Assembly: GCA_001051155.2 (NCBI GenBank)
Contig: JYIP02000001.1
Location: 2,480,001-2,544,000, forward strand
Length of the DNA: 64,000 nucleotides
Origin: Chrysoporthe austroafricana
Taxonomy: Eukaryota; Ascomycota; Sordariomycetes; Diaporthales; Cryphonectriaceae
Reading direction: 5' to 3'
The notes under the pieces are model-generated. The model was not told where the DNA came from. It did not search any database and saw only the letters and a program-made list of their open reading frames with translations. This document shows positions 28,140 through 39,447 of this stretch, piece by piece; position 1 is the stretch's first letter, and each line of letters begins with the position of its first letter. The position numbers and the translations under genes were made by a program.

Positions 28140-29133
28140 ATGCCAGCCCGCATCCCCCCGTTCCGTGCAGCGCTGCACTCCCAGTTCCCTGCCTCCGGTC
28201 CCGTCTCCGCCCCGGAGCGGAGGCTCTTCCACGCGTCGCCTCGCCGCCGCGATGACACCGACAGCAAGAACCACTACGAGACCCTGAACGTACAGACCGA
28301 CGCCTCGCCGCAGGAAATCAAGAAGTACGGATCCTCCTTGCACCCACCCCTCTCTTCCCACCCCTCTAGGCCCGTGAGAGCTACGGCGCTGACCTGGGAC
28401 CGTGCCGCGCAGGTCCTTCTACACCCTTTCCAAGAAACACCACCCGGACCACAACCGCTCCGACCCCAGCGCCAGCCGGCGCTTCATGCGAATCAGCGAG
28501 GCCCACAGTGTCCTCTCCTCCCCGGACAAGCGCGCGAGGTACGACCGCGACGTTCTCCGCCTGCACGCCCGGGACTCCCCCCACCACGCCGCCCCGCGCG
28601 GCAGCTACGCCTCCACCGGCCCCGTCGGCTCGCGCCCGCCGTCCGGCCTCTCCCGCCGCCGGGGCACCTTCCGCGGGCCCCCGCCGAGCTTCTACCGGTC
28701 GGGGGGATGGGGTGCCCACGGCGCCAAGAGGAGCCGGGCCCACGACGAGTCCACCGGCGCCGGCGGGACGGCCCCCGAGAATAGAGAGCGGGACCCCGGC
28801 GCTGCTGGCGAGCACGCGAGCTATGGCGCCGGAGGGATGGGACCCGGCCAACAGCCGTTCGGGAAGGGCAGCGCGGGCGCCGGTGACATGCCGCACTTCG
28901 ACAGGGCGGCCAGGGAGGCGCATACGCGCACCCACGCGAGGGTGGACGAGATCAGGGCGAGGAGGACGGCGAGGGAGTTCGGTTTCGCGGGCCACACTGA
29001 CTATAGCGAGCTCGGCAGTTTCTTTGCCATACTCGCGGTGCTGGGGGTCGCAATCGGGTTGCCATACTTGGTGGTGAAGGGATGGAGCGCAGGAGGTAAG
29101 GAGAAGAAGAAGAAGGTGGCCGGCGCCGCCTGA
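28140..29133 (+). CDS. Mitochondrial J-domain protein with C-terminal membrane anchor
   Basis: Exons 28140-28324 and 28413-29133 give 301 aa. The intron (gtacgg...gctgac...gcgcag) splits a Lys codon inside the J-domain. The N-terminus is Arg/Ser/Pro-rich with RRLFHASPRRR, a likely presequence. The J-domain spans about 44-110 (NHYETLNV, then KKHHPDHN with HPD at 72-74, ISEAHSVLSSPDKRARYD). A long Gly/Pro/Arg-rich linker follows. A single hydrophobic helix (FFAILAVLGVAIGLPYLVV, about 265-283) is followed by a Lys-rich tail. The layout resembles yeast Jid1, a J-protein of mitochondria. It would stimulate an Hsp70 ATPase (Ssc1 is the likely partner, inferred). Confidence 0.88.
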
Positions 29134-29533
29134 GAACAGGTCATTACACCATGAGACAAAGGGAAAGTTGTCTCTTGTCGCCGATGTAAGGCCTGCGGGT
29201 CTGACCGTCGTACATTGGGGGTGCAACGGCAGTATTACATGCATAAATCACCGTGAAATAGCCATTGGAAATCAACACAAGATACCACAAGAATCCTACT
29301 GGATTAAAAGCCCTGCAAATGCTTCCATTGACCTTCGAGGCACGCTTTCATCTAATCTACCCCCCGTTCCTATGGTATTCCACCCAAATGCTGACCTTTC
29401 TAAGCTGTGAAATCGAGTTGGTACAGGGCTCGTGGCTCAAGGCGAGGGAGTTACGATCCATCCAAATGTCTTCGTGGATAAGAAACCAGACCAGAGAGGT
29501 GGAGTAACCACCAGCCGGCTACCGGGTGACCAT
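29134..29533. other. Intergenic region, convergent 3' flanks
   Basis: 400 bp between the J-protein gene (+) and VDAC (-). AT-richer than the genes; no feature seen. Confidence 0.5.
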
Positions 29534-30952
29534 TTAGCCCTCAAAGGTGAGGCTGGCGCCGACCTGTTCGGGGCGGTTAGTTCATGTCCGGCACACGGAG
29601 ATCAGGAACTGAGGTGGAAAGCTTACCTTGTGGGTAGCCTGGTCCAGCTTCTGGGTATCAAAAGAGGCACCGACGCCGAGGGTGACGCCGGAGCGGAGGA
29701 GGACGTTGTAGGAGACAGCAGCAATACCGCGGTCGTTGATCTTGCCCTGTAGGTGGAGTCAATATCTATCTCTGGTCATGATCCTTCCCACAGGTGCGAC
29801 GAACCTTGGCGAAAGAGACAGGGTCGATGCGGTACTTGGTGGCGACCTCCAGACCAACAGTGTTGGCAGGGGACTTAGAGTCCCAGGAGGCCTTGGCACC
29901 GGCCTCCACCATAGGGTTCACCTTGTGGTAGTACGAGGCGGCGAAGACGCTGCACTTGTCGGTGGCGGTGACGGCAGCGGTCCAGGTGGGCTGCTGGAAG
30001 CCGACGGCGGCGGCGAAGGTGGTGATGCCGGCCTTCTGGACGTCATAGCCGGCGGCAGCACCAGCCAGGAAGCCCTCGTGGCCGATAACGGCGTCAACGT
30101 TGGCGGTGGGGCCCTTGAGCAGGTCGGTGAAGGTGCGGAAGTGGAACTTGGGCTGCTTGAAGTACAGGTTGAACTTGGCGCCCTTCTTCTGGGACTCGGG
30201 CAGGAAGGAGAAGGCGCCCTCAAGCTTGAGGCCCTTGGTGACGTTGTCGGCAGCCTCGATCTTGGTCTCGAGGGCGTTCAGGGTGTTCCATGACTGGGTA
30301 ACGGTGAGGCCTAGCAGTGGCAAGCATGCGTTGATCAGCAATTGTGTCCATCCGTCCGGGGTAGCCAGGATGCCAAACAGGACGCGGTTCCGATACTAGC
30401 GGAACGCGACCCCGTGAAGCTCGAGGAGGTACGCCGCGGGCGGCACGCTGCGCATCCGGGCGTGGATGTCGCGACGCATGGCTGGTGTGGCAATATGGTT
30501 GGCATTACCATTGATCTTGTCCGTGTACTTTCCCTCGACCTGTGCAACCACCAAGAACTCACGTCAGCCACCGGATGAACATTACATTTTCGCACTCGCC
30601 ATTGCAGCGTGTTCTGTCGCAATGACTTGGCGAGGGTAACAGAACCGAGGTTTAATCGTACCGCGCCAGAGGTGTTCTTCTCGTGGCTGCTCTTGCCGGT
30701 GACCTTGAAGGCGACGTTGTTGGGAGTGTTGCTCTTGACCTCGATGGTACCGGCCGAGAGGTGGTAGAAGTCCTTGTTGAGCAGCTAGGGCGGAAGATAC
30801 GCGTCAGTTGTTGGTCATTGCAGCATTTACTGAGGACAAGCTCCGGTCCGCGAGCACCGGATAGCTGGGTACGGCTAGGTAGGGCGTTAGGATGAGGTAT
30901 TACTCACGTCGTTGGCCGACTTGGCAATATCAGAGAATGCTGGGATAGACAT
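29534..30952 (-). CDS. Mitochondrial outer-membrane porin (VDAC)
   Basis: Six exons: 30952-30908, 30784-30662, 30539-30509, 30310-29805, 29746-29627 and 29563-29534, giving 284 aa, against 283 in yeast and Neurospora. VDAC is the beta-barrel channel for metabolites and ATP across the mitochondrial outer membrane. The start MSIPAFSDIAKSANDLLNKDFYH is the amphipathic N-terminal helix. GLTVTQSWNTLNALETKIE and SWDSKSPANTVGLEVATKYRID are strand motifs. The end VGASLTFEG fits the C-terminal beta-signal. Exon 3 is only 31 nt (VEGKYTDKIN). Introns range from 58 to 198 nt, all GT-AG. The first exon has 15 codons. Confidence 0.97.
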
Positions 30953-31681
30953 CTTGACTGTTTGTCTTGATTTTAAACAGAGTGGTCAGGAGGGTTGAGC
31001 TGGAGGGTCAGATGTAGTAGAGATCGGGCGTGCGGAAGTGTCAGAGAAGCAGAGAAGCCTCGCGTCGATTGCAGATGGGAAAGGTATGGAGCTGGATGGA
31101 GCTTTGGGGCCGTTCGCAAACAATGCGACGAGAAATTTGATTCCGCAACACGGCGCGGCGGCCCTGCTGGAAGCTCCCTAGGCTCGTCTTAATTGGCTGC
31201 CAAGAGCCGAAAGACTGGGGGGCGAGTCCTGACTAACATCAGAAGGCGCACGGGGGGCCCTCTCGCATGGAACAGACTCCCACGTGTGCGCGCAGTGGCC
31301 TTGAATGGCTTCATGCGTGGCTTTTGTGGAAAGACGCTGATCCATGCAGACTGCTTCCCATCTTTAATGCTGATTCTCCCTCCTCTGCCCCTAATACTCC
31401 CCATATGAAGGATATCAAGGATACTTCGCAGTCCTGCCGTTATGGACTTAGTGAGTGTATTCGGCACTGTTTAGAGCTCACCACAAGAAGAGTAGTGGAG
31501 TTAGGACCAGAATGTGGCATCAGCTGCCTCTATTGATCTATTATACCTGCACTTTACTTTTAAATTTATTTCACTTTTTTTCTTTTTTTCTTCGTTAAGT
31601 TTTTAGCAAGACGATAGATGCTATGACCGCGCCTTACCCACAGTCTAGCCAGACCGCCCTCCACCCCACAAGTTGCTCAGA
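30953..31681. other. Intergenic region
   Basis: Upstream region of VDAC and 3' flank of asparagine synthetase (both on -). T-rich at 31550-31605. No gene seen. Confidence 0.5.
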
Positions 31682-33891
31682 TCACTCGACGCTGTCGTAC
31701 TTTGCGTTGTGAGAAGCAATCGCACTGCAGTAAGAATTAGTATCAAAGTATCTCGCCAACTCGAGCGTGAGGGATCAACTCACCGTCCGCTAGGATCGCT
31801 CTGCTTCACCCACTTGGGCACCCAGCGCATGACGGTCTCCGCGCAGGTGGGCGGGAAGTGTTCGTCAAACATGCACCTGTACCAATACGCCTCCTTGGTG
31901 TCTGGGATGTCGTTGCCCCACTCCGGCTTTGGGTTCTTCATCATCTCATCCGTGACGTGCAGCTCCGCATTGTCCTTGAGCGCATCGATCCAGCCATATC
32001 CGACACCGTCCGAGAACTGTTCCTTCTGGCGCCAGAGGATCTCCTCGGGGAGGTACGGCTCGTTGTCCGGCTCGTCGGTCGTGTCGAAGGCCTTGCGCAG
32101 GATGTACTTCTCGATCCGGTCCTTCGTGATCATCTTGTCGGCCGGGTCGATAGCCATGGATGTCTCTAGGAACTGCAGGTGCGTTAGTACCGTACGACAG
32201 AGAGTGGGTGTTCATTACGTACCTCCTTGTCCAGGAAAGGCACACGTGCCTCAAGACCCCATGCCGAAGTGGACTTGTTGGCGCGGAGACAGTCTGCCAA
32301 GTGCAGGTTCTTCACCCGACGGACGCACTCCTCGTGGAAGGCCTCCTTGTCAGGTGCATGACCGAAGTACAGATATCCACCAAAGATCTCGTCACTTCCC
32401 TCACCACTCAGCACCATCTTGATACCCATGGCCTTGATCTTACGCGAGAGGAGATACATTGGCGTCGACGCCCGGATAGTCGTCACATCGTAGGTCTCCA
32501 GGTGGTAGATGACATCCGACAACGCATTGAGACCATCCTCAATGGTGAAAGTCATAACGTGGTGCTTCGTGCCCAAGAACTTGGCGACCTTCAGCGCAGC
32601 CTCGTTGTCGGGCGAACCCGGAAGACCGATGGAGAAGGAGTTGAGCTGGGGCAGGTATGTGACGGTGGACAAATGATCCTCATCGTCAATACCAACCAGC
32701 CCCTCGCCCCTGTCCTCGTCGCCCGTCTGCTGCTGCTCCTCAGTGCCGTTGGCAGCCAGCGCGGCCTTCTTCAGGCGCAGCGTCTCGCGCTGCGCGATTG
32801 AAGCAACCAGACTCGAGTCCAGGCCTCCCGACAACAGCACGCCGTACGGGACCTCGGCCATCAATCGCTTCCGGACCGACATCTCGAGCTTCTCGCGCAG
32901 GAGCTTGAGGTCGACGGGCTTCTGCGGCACCTTTGAGCCGTCCCACCATGTTGGGTCGAAGTACCGTGTCCTTTCGCCGGTCTTGCTGTCATAGATATGA
33001 CCCGGAGGGAAGGCCTCGATCTTGTCGCATACGGGGTGCAGGCACTTCAGCTCGGAACCGAAGTAGACTGTGCCGGGCTCTTTGGAGGACCAGCCCTGGT
33101 ACAGCGTGGTGATGCCAATCGGGTCGCGTGCGGCTATTGTGCGGTCCTGCTTCTTGTCGTAAAGCACGAAGGAGAACATGCCGTCGAGGTACTTGGGCGC
33201 ATCAAGGCCGTATTCCATGTACTACATCTTGTCAACCGGTTGTTATCTTCGGATTCGATGGTACGACGTACTAGTGGGATGACGACCTCGCAGTCGGAGT
33301 GAGTCTTGAAATGGTACGGGTTCTTAAGGCTCTTTCGGATCAATCTATGGTTGTAGATCTCGCCGTTGACGGCGAGTATGATGCTGCCATCCTCGTTGGT
33401 CAGGGGCTGGGCGCCGCTCTCTGCTTGATCGTCAGATGCATGCGTCTTCGCGAGTCTCGAAGCAACTCACCAACACCCACGATACTCAACCGCTCGTGGC
33501 ACAGGACTGTTCACGATGTCAGCAAGTCTGGCGCAGCTTTGCTTCGCATAGCCCGGTGTTTATTCATACTCGTGTTGTTGCAAATACAGCTTCCACCTGT
33601 AGAACCGATCATGATCAGTCTATTAAAGCGCACAGCTCTTGGGTGACTCAATCCTTACTCCAGTCGGGTCCTCTGTGCCGGATTCTGCCGATTCAGAGTC
33701 AATTGGAATGTTCTCGCCTCAGAATCAGGTTTACGCACGCTTTTGATAGCTTTAGAGCAGTCGGCTTGAACTTTTGCACGTCCGGATGCCTGCAGGGCGC
33801 TTGTCAGCTTCACCAGCTTCATCGCGAAGATTCAATTGGTGGGGCACAGGACTGTCTGGACTCACCGGTGACATGCGAATATGCCACACAT
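31682..33891 (-). CDS. Asparagine synthetase (glutamine-hydrolysing)
   Basis: Nine exons: 33891-33866, 33789-33739, 33684-33659, 33596-33570, 33506-33471, 33420-33272, 33221-32223, 32172-31784 and 31724-31682, giving 581 aa. The enzyme makes asparagine from aspartate, glutamine and ATP. The start [13 protein letters not shown] exposes Cys2, the glutaminase nucleophile. [27 protein letters not shown] and VNGEIYNHR complete the class II glutamine amidotransferase domain. The synthetase domain carries [15 protein letters not shown] (PP-loop ATP site), [18 protein letters not shown] and ARVPFLDKE. The last exon adds [13 protein letters not shown]. Five tiny exons (26-51 nt) encode the first 55 residues. 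Introns are 50-76 nt. A TGACTCA site lies about 195 bp upstream. Confidence 0.97.
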
Positions 33892-34981
33892 CTTGGCGAC
33901 TGTGTCTGGGTATGCGCTGGGTGTAGGAAGAAGTGAATGGCCTCTACAGATGCAATGCGACTTCTCACAACCCACGGAAGAGTAGAACGTCGGTAGTGGA
34001 CGGAAGCACGAAAGAAAAGATGTCCAAGACTAGCCGCGAAGAGAGCTCTGTGGTAGAACGGAACCGGAACCCATGTGGTGAATTGACTCACCCACGGCAA
34101 ATAAGCACGATTCGATTTGCTAAACAGGAGGCTCTGGTATCTCTTGCTAAAAGTAACTGTACGTAACGACCACATTTAATTTTTGGGTCATAGCTACAAG
34201 ATGCAGGTCTGTGTCCGATACCGGGTTCGAGGAGTCATTGATTTCTGATAAGTTCGCTGATAAGGACGACAGGACCCTCTAAGTACTACGTGCCTGAGAC
34301 AACCAGGAGGTCGATGGCCTGAGCTACCTGAATCTTATGGTGTGTTAGTGATGCGCTGAATTCGACCTCGGTCCTCGTCCGTCGAGACGGTGGCTTCTCT
34401 TGTAGTCTACTGCGGTCGCGTGCGCATTCGCATGTCTTATATGCATACCTCCACTGCGGATGCCCAGTACAATGAGACCATTGGGTGATTCGGGCATGCG
34501 GCTCACAGAAGCGCGGGTCCAACGCTTCATCGGGTCCGACATTGCAGCGGGCCTGACAACTCATCCGGATGCGACGGGGACACAACGCCACGCATGACAA
34601 CGAGCTTCAGGATGGTGTCGCAGGAGGTATTGCTGAAGGCAGGCGACGTCGCCTAGAAGGGCTTGCACACGACATTAAAGTGCTTCATTATGAATGCAAA
34701 AGCCAGAAAGACATGTGGCCGTTAACGTCAATCGATGCGCATTATCGTCTCTTCGTCGTTCAAGACCCTGTAGAGAAGCGCAAGAGCGCTGAAAAACCAT
34801 GGCATTGGAAACTCCACGCAATGAGCAGACCCTTGCTGTACCCGCCCTTCTCCTAAACTCCAACAAAGAAGAGGAATCCATTTGTCCATCTACTAGACAA
34901 CAGCCGCACCGTCTCGCGGAAGGAGTAAGATCCGCGACGCATCCTGTCTTCTCCCTTCTCGAGATGTTTCCCTCGCCCCAT
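33892..34981. other. Intergenic region upstream of asparagine synthetase
   Basis: Holds the asparagine synthetase promoter and the 3' flank of UBC9 (both -). A perfect Gcn4/CPC1-type site is listed separately. No gene or RNA is supported; a GGGTTCGA string at about 34224 has no tRNA around it. Confidence 0.5.
34085..34091. promoter_or_regulatory. CPC1/Gcn4-type site TGACTCA
   Basis: TGACTCA is the optimal palindromic site of the general amino-acid control activator (CPC1 in Neurospora, CpcA in Aspergillus, Gcn4 in yeast). It lies about 195 bp upstream of the asparagine synthetase ATG, a known target class of this pathway. A second copy at 33644-33650 falls in an intron and may be incidental. 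Confidence 0.65.
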
Positions 34982-35639
34982 CTAAGGAGCCGGATTCTCC
35001 TTTACGACCCGCTTGACGCGCCGCTCATACTCGCTCCGGTCCTTTTTGAACAGGTTGTAGGCGTCGGCCTGAGCTGGTGAATCAGGATTGGGGTCGTTCA
35101 GCAGGTCTTGCACGCCCAGAAGGATCTGCTTGACGGTAATGGCCGGCTTCCACGACTCCTCCTCGTTAAGAATCGACAGGCAGACCGTGCCGCTTGGGTA
35201 GACGTTGGGGTGGAACAAGGGAGGCACGAATTTGCCTGTGATGGACATATTAGTCAGGAGCATCGATCTCGAAGAGGTCGCGAACGTCGAAGCTTACACT
35301 TCGGAGGCTTAGTCGGATACTCTGAGGCGCAAAATAATCGTCAGTGAGCGTCCTCCTGCCATATCATTTAGGGGTTCATGTCTTCCTTACCATCTGGGAA
35401 TTGCATGGTCAGCTTGAACTGGCCGCCCTCCCAGATCGTCTTCTCCTTCCCTGGTATCCCGCACTCCCAGTTCTTGAGGTCGAGCACGCCCTGCGCATTG
35501 CGCACGGGCTTTGCGTAGAATCCGAAGGGATGGTCCTTCCTCCACAGCTTGCTGCTCAGATTGTCAGCGGTGCTTGTCGCCGGCACATACTCGGTCAGAC
35601 GTACCGCTCCTCCTGGAGCCTGTTCACACACAGAGACAT
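34982..35639 (-). CDS. UBC9: SUMO-conjugating enzyme E2
   Basis: Four exons: 35639-35605, 35551-35391, 35321-35298 and 35235-34982, giving 157 aa, the same length as yeast Ubc9. It carries SUMO from the E1 to substrate lysines. The sequence starts [20 protein letters not shown], typical of Ubc9. [24 protein letters not shown] (82-84) and [14 protein letters not shown] follow, with the catalytic cysteine at C92. [15 protein letters not shown] is the conserved C-terminal helix region. Exon 3 is a 24-nt microexon (EYPTKPPK) and introns are standard GT-AG. The start diverges from PEX19 across 777 bp. Confidence 0.97.
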
Positions 35640-36416
35640 GCTTGCGCTTGTTGATGATCTCAGCGATGGTTTCGAGTGCGCAAGGTTGAAACCGAAGTTT
35701 AAGACAGGCAGTGTGGACTCAGATTGGAAGACCAACAGCTGTCGTGGAAGTTGTTGCGAGGAGAGAGAGGGACCAGGAGACCGCGGCGAGGGCGATAGGT
35801 CTCTAGGCTGAAAGGCCTTGGGGGGGGGATGGTTCAAAGTGCTGAAAGAGGGACAAGACACCAAAGACACTGGTGGGCTTGTCGCAAGCGCATTAACCCG
35901 CCGAAAAGTGAGGCTGCGATGATTGCCAAGGAGGATGCAGTGGCGTGTGAGGAGTGCTTTGGATCTCTTGCAACCAACACAAGTGGGCAGAACGATTCGC
36001 CTTTCGATGGCGCCTGAAAGGGAAGGCGGAAGCCACTGGAAAACCCCAGAACCCCACTAACCCACCTGAACCGAGGAACCCTGCTTGCAGCTCTGATGAT
36101 CCCAACCCCAGCGAAGCAGAATGCATAGTATAGGCCTCGGCACAGTTGGATGGGTCGTCGTCACTAAGATGCTTTGCTAATCGTATGAGCAGCTCCTCTT
36201 TGTGTGCCTAGGTGCCAAGCAATACATTGTCAAGCGCAGGGTGTTTTCTTCATTAAAAGATTTGCTGCTCAGATCTTCGTTGGCGTCGCTATCCGCCCTC
36301 CTTTCCTTATCCGAATATCGATCCAATCTGCCCCGCGGCCATATTACACACGCCAGGCTTGCTCAACGTGAAGGACCCCACTTGCGACTTTGTGAGAACC
36401 GGCCAGTACCAGCGAG
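35640..36416. promoter_or_regulatory. Bidirectional promoter region, UBC9 / PEX19
   Basis: 777 bp between two divergent starts. A run of nine G at 35821-35829 is the only oddity. No TATA box or gene recognised. Confidence 0.4.
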
Positions 36417-37626
36417 ATGGCATCTAAACCCGAGGCCCCTGGGGCCTCAAGTATCGAGCCCAAGGTCACCGATGACAAGACGCTGGAAGAGATGGGTGAC
36501 GTTTCGGACCCAGATGAGGACGACTTGGACGATCTTGATGGCATGTGATGGGCACCCTTTCTAGAAAACTTACGCGACAATATTTCTGACCACGGGGAGT
36601 AGATATGCTGGATGACTTCTCGGCTGTCAAGATCGACGCAAAGCAACCCGTGATAACACCCGCTGGACCAGGCAGGCCACCCTCATCTGCGGCTGCCGCA
36701 GACCAAGCCTCAGACTCGCTGAAGACCAAGGTGGATGACGAAGTGCTATCGGATGACGACTTCACAAAGCAGCTCCAAGCTGGCATGGCCGAGCTGATGG
36801 GGGAGATTGACAGCTCGGTATTTCCGCTCGTTTAGCATTTTCACGGCAATGCCTGGACGCTAACATCCACGCCAGCCGGAAATGCAAGCACAATTCGAGA
36901 GCATCTTCAAGGAACTCGGTGCAGCAGCAGCAGCAGCCGGCGGCAGCGGCGAGGCCTCATCCTCCGCCCCCGCCCCCGCCCCCGCGCCGGGCTTAGCCAA
37001 AGCTGTGAACCAGCCAGCTACCGTCACCGACAGCAGCGCCGAGGCCTCCTTCCAAGAGACCATCCGGCGGACGATGGAGCGCATGCAGACATCGGGCGAC
37101 CAGGCTACCGCTGCAGCGGCAGCAGACGGCTCGGACGACTTCATGGCGGAGCTGATGAAGCAGATGCAGGCGGGTGAGGGCGGGCTGGAGGGCAGCGAGG
37201 AGGAGTTCTCCAAGATGCTGCTGGGCATGATGGAGCAGCTGACCAACAAGGACATCTTGTACGAGCCGATGAAGGAGCTGAACGACAAGTTCCCCGAGTG
37301 GATGGAGAAGAACGGGGATAAGATCCCCGAGGAGGACCGGAAGAGGTATGAATTGCAGGAGGGATTTGTGAGGGAGATCGTGGCAAAGTTCGAGGAGGGA
37401 ACGTATGCCGACTCCAACCCTGCGGATAGAGAGTACATTGTGGAGAGAATGCAGAAGGTGAGCCTCTGTCTGAAAGACGACCACAAGAGGTCCCGCGTGC
37501 TGACCAGATTCGATCTGTCATTAGATGCAAGCAGCCGGATCACCACCACCAGATCTAGTAGGAGACATGCCGTCTGCTCAAGACGCCTTGGGCGCTCCGG
37601 ATATGGAGTCCTGCAACCCCCAATGA
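36417..37626 (+). CDS. PEX19: Peroxin 19, peroxisomal membrane protein receptor
   Basis: Four exons: 36417-36540, 36603-36817, 36876-37457 and 37525-37626, giving 340 aa. PEX19 is the cytosolic chaperone and import receptor for peroxisomal membrane proteins, docking on PEX3. The acidic N-terminus (DPDEDDLDDLDDMLDDFS) is the PEX3-binding region. Amphipathic helices follow (FMAELMKQMQ, FSKMLLGMMEQLTNKDILYEPMKEL), then the C-terminal domain. The last four residues CNPQ form a CaaX farnesylation box, encoded by a separate last exon. Intron 1 (36541-36602) begins GC (gatg/gcatgt) and ends gtag. No GT donor restores the conserved LDDLDDMLDDF frame. Confidence 0.95.
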
Positions 37627-37831
37627 GCTCAACACCACAACAACCATTTTGGACCGATATATACCCCTATCGCCTATAAATGCAAAGCTTATGCCATACA
37701 GGCTTGTGCTGACCTTGAACGCCGCCCCGCCAATGAAAACATGATGCCGACCTGTCCATACTCCAGAATACTGAACTAGACATATTGCCACCCCCAACGA
37801 GTGGGAACAGCATAATATTGCAGAAATCCCA

Positions 37832-38749
37832 TCACGACAGATCCATCTGTCCCGACGAAGCCAGTTGCAGGTCCTGGCCTTGACGCTGCTGCTGGCCTCG
37901 CTCCTGTGACAGGTAATCCATAAACACCGCATCGTAGTCATCATCATCATCCGACCAGTGCGGCGAACCAGGCGGGGCCTGGTTGCGCGACGACTGTCGC
38001 TCCGGCATCGACGACAGGAGCGCCTCTAGCTCTGCCTGCTCATCCTGCTCGAACATATCCACCATCATTTCGTCCACGTCTGGTTGGTCCTGACCGCACT
38101 CCCGGCTCGCTCTTATCTTGGGTATTGGGCCCAGTGCGCGTGGTCTCCGCATGACCTCCTCGCGCAGGCACGCCGCGTCCTCGATGTCCGAATCAAAGAT
38201 GGTTCCGTCGAGGTCGGCATTCTTTGCCTGTCTGAGTTCGGCGTTGAATGAGAACCACTCAAGCTTGAGTAACTATCGTCCACACACAACAGTTAGCAGA
38301 TCTACCCGGCCCCGCCCCGCGAAGAATCGCCCCCTGCCCTCCCGGTGTCTAGCGCGGCTTACCTCCTGTTCCCCTCCCCTCATCTCCCACCTCTTGTCCT
38401 CCGCGCGCTGCCTCACGTTCTTCAGGAACAGCTTCCGCCGGCTCTCCTGCGCCGCCTCGCGCTTCTGGGTCACCGGGTTCGGCCGGCTCGGCCGCGCCGC
38501 GAACTTCCTGCTGAACAGCGGCGTCGGCGCCGGGATGGGGGAGGACTGGACCTCGCGGCGCGCGTTGGGGTCGCGCGGTGACAGCGGCGGTGGCGTCGAC
38601 GCGCGGAGGGGGCTGGAGGAGAGCGGCGAGGGTCTCGTGGGCCGATATGGGCTGGACATGGTGTAGGCATGGCTTAGATTGAGCGAAGGCAGGAAGTTGT
38701 CCCCGTCGCGGTATGCGGGGAAAGCGGGGAGAGGCATAGCCGTGGACAT
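37832..38749 (-). CDS. Unknown conserved-type nuclear protein
   Basis: Exons 38749-38363 and 38272-37832 give 275 aa. The 90-nt intron (gtaagc...gatag) is phase 0 and joins GEQE to LLKLEWFSFNAELRQAKNADLDG. Residues 1-85 are Pro/Ser-rich. Residues about 90-150 are a basic then amphipathic helical stretch (QKREAAQESRRKLFLKNVRQ). Two acidic patches follow (FDSDIEDA; HWSDDDDDYDAVFMDYLSQE), with a Gln-rich tail. No membrane segment or signal peptide. Conservation across the splice and codon bias support a real gene. I cannot name the family; a chromatin or transcription-related adaptor would fit the charge pattern but is a guess. It converges on PEX19. Confidence 0.75.
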
Positions 38750-39447
38750 TTTGGTAGATATGGCGGTGGCTGGCGTGGGATGTCGTGCGGATTGAAGACT
38801 CAGGTGGGCTGCTATGACATGAATACGCTGATGGTGGCGGAGATGGTGGGACGAGGAGGGACAATTTATTCCGCCAGGCGATCAGCAGTGCTGTGGACGC
38901 GTTCTGTAGCGCGTCGGTCATCCTGGTAATTAAGCGGGCCCAGTACACACGGTGTGCCGGTACAGTAGCACGGCAATTAGGCCGGCCGGCAGTAACCGCC
39001 ACCCGCTCTCCACTACATCTTCCATTCTGCCACTGAAGCTGCATGTCGATGATGGCTCTGCTTCCTCTGTCTTGGGGTCTGAGTAATCACTCGATTACCT
39101 CTGGGCTAAGAAGTCGCAGTCTGATCCACGAATTTGCAGATTGGTCGCAAGACGGGCTTGTCCGCACTATCACAGAGACAGCCTGTCAAGATCCTGGATG
39201 GACGAGATATGGTCTAAGTCACTGCCTATGACGAGTGTCAGGGCGATGGGTGTGCCAAGTCACCTCACAATGAAGGACACACGGCGAGTGTGGTTTCGGA
39301 ATGCATTGAGCATTTTCCTTGTTGATCCCCTGGGTCGTTGGACCTAGTTTGCATGCTAAATATGTACGGCAGAATGTAAACACCTTCACGTATAACCCAA
39401 CCACGGGCACCACCAGAATCAACACCAGACACCAAACACCAACTCCC
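38750..39447. other. Intergenic region
   Basis: Upstream region of the 275-aa protein gene and 3' flank of the expansin-like gene (both -). No gene or repeat recognised. Confidence 0.5.

Noticed and set aside
28381..29244. A 287-codon minus-strand frame over the J-protein gene
   Set aside because: It is a shadow of GC-rich coding sequence with no recognisable domain.
34215..34240. A GGGTTCGA string resembling a tRNA T-loop
   Set aside because: No matching acceptor stem, D-arm or anticodon arm lies around it.
36540..36550. A GT donor for PEX19 intron 1 (gtgatg)
   Set aside because: It gives the wrong phase with the only plausible acceptor and breaks the conserved acidic motif.
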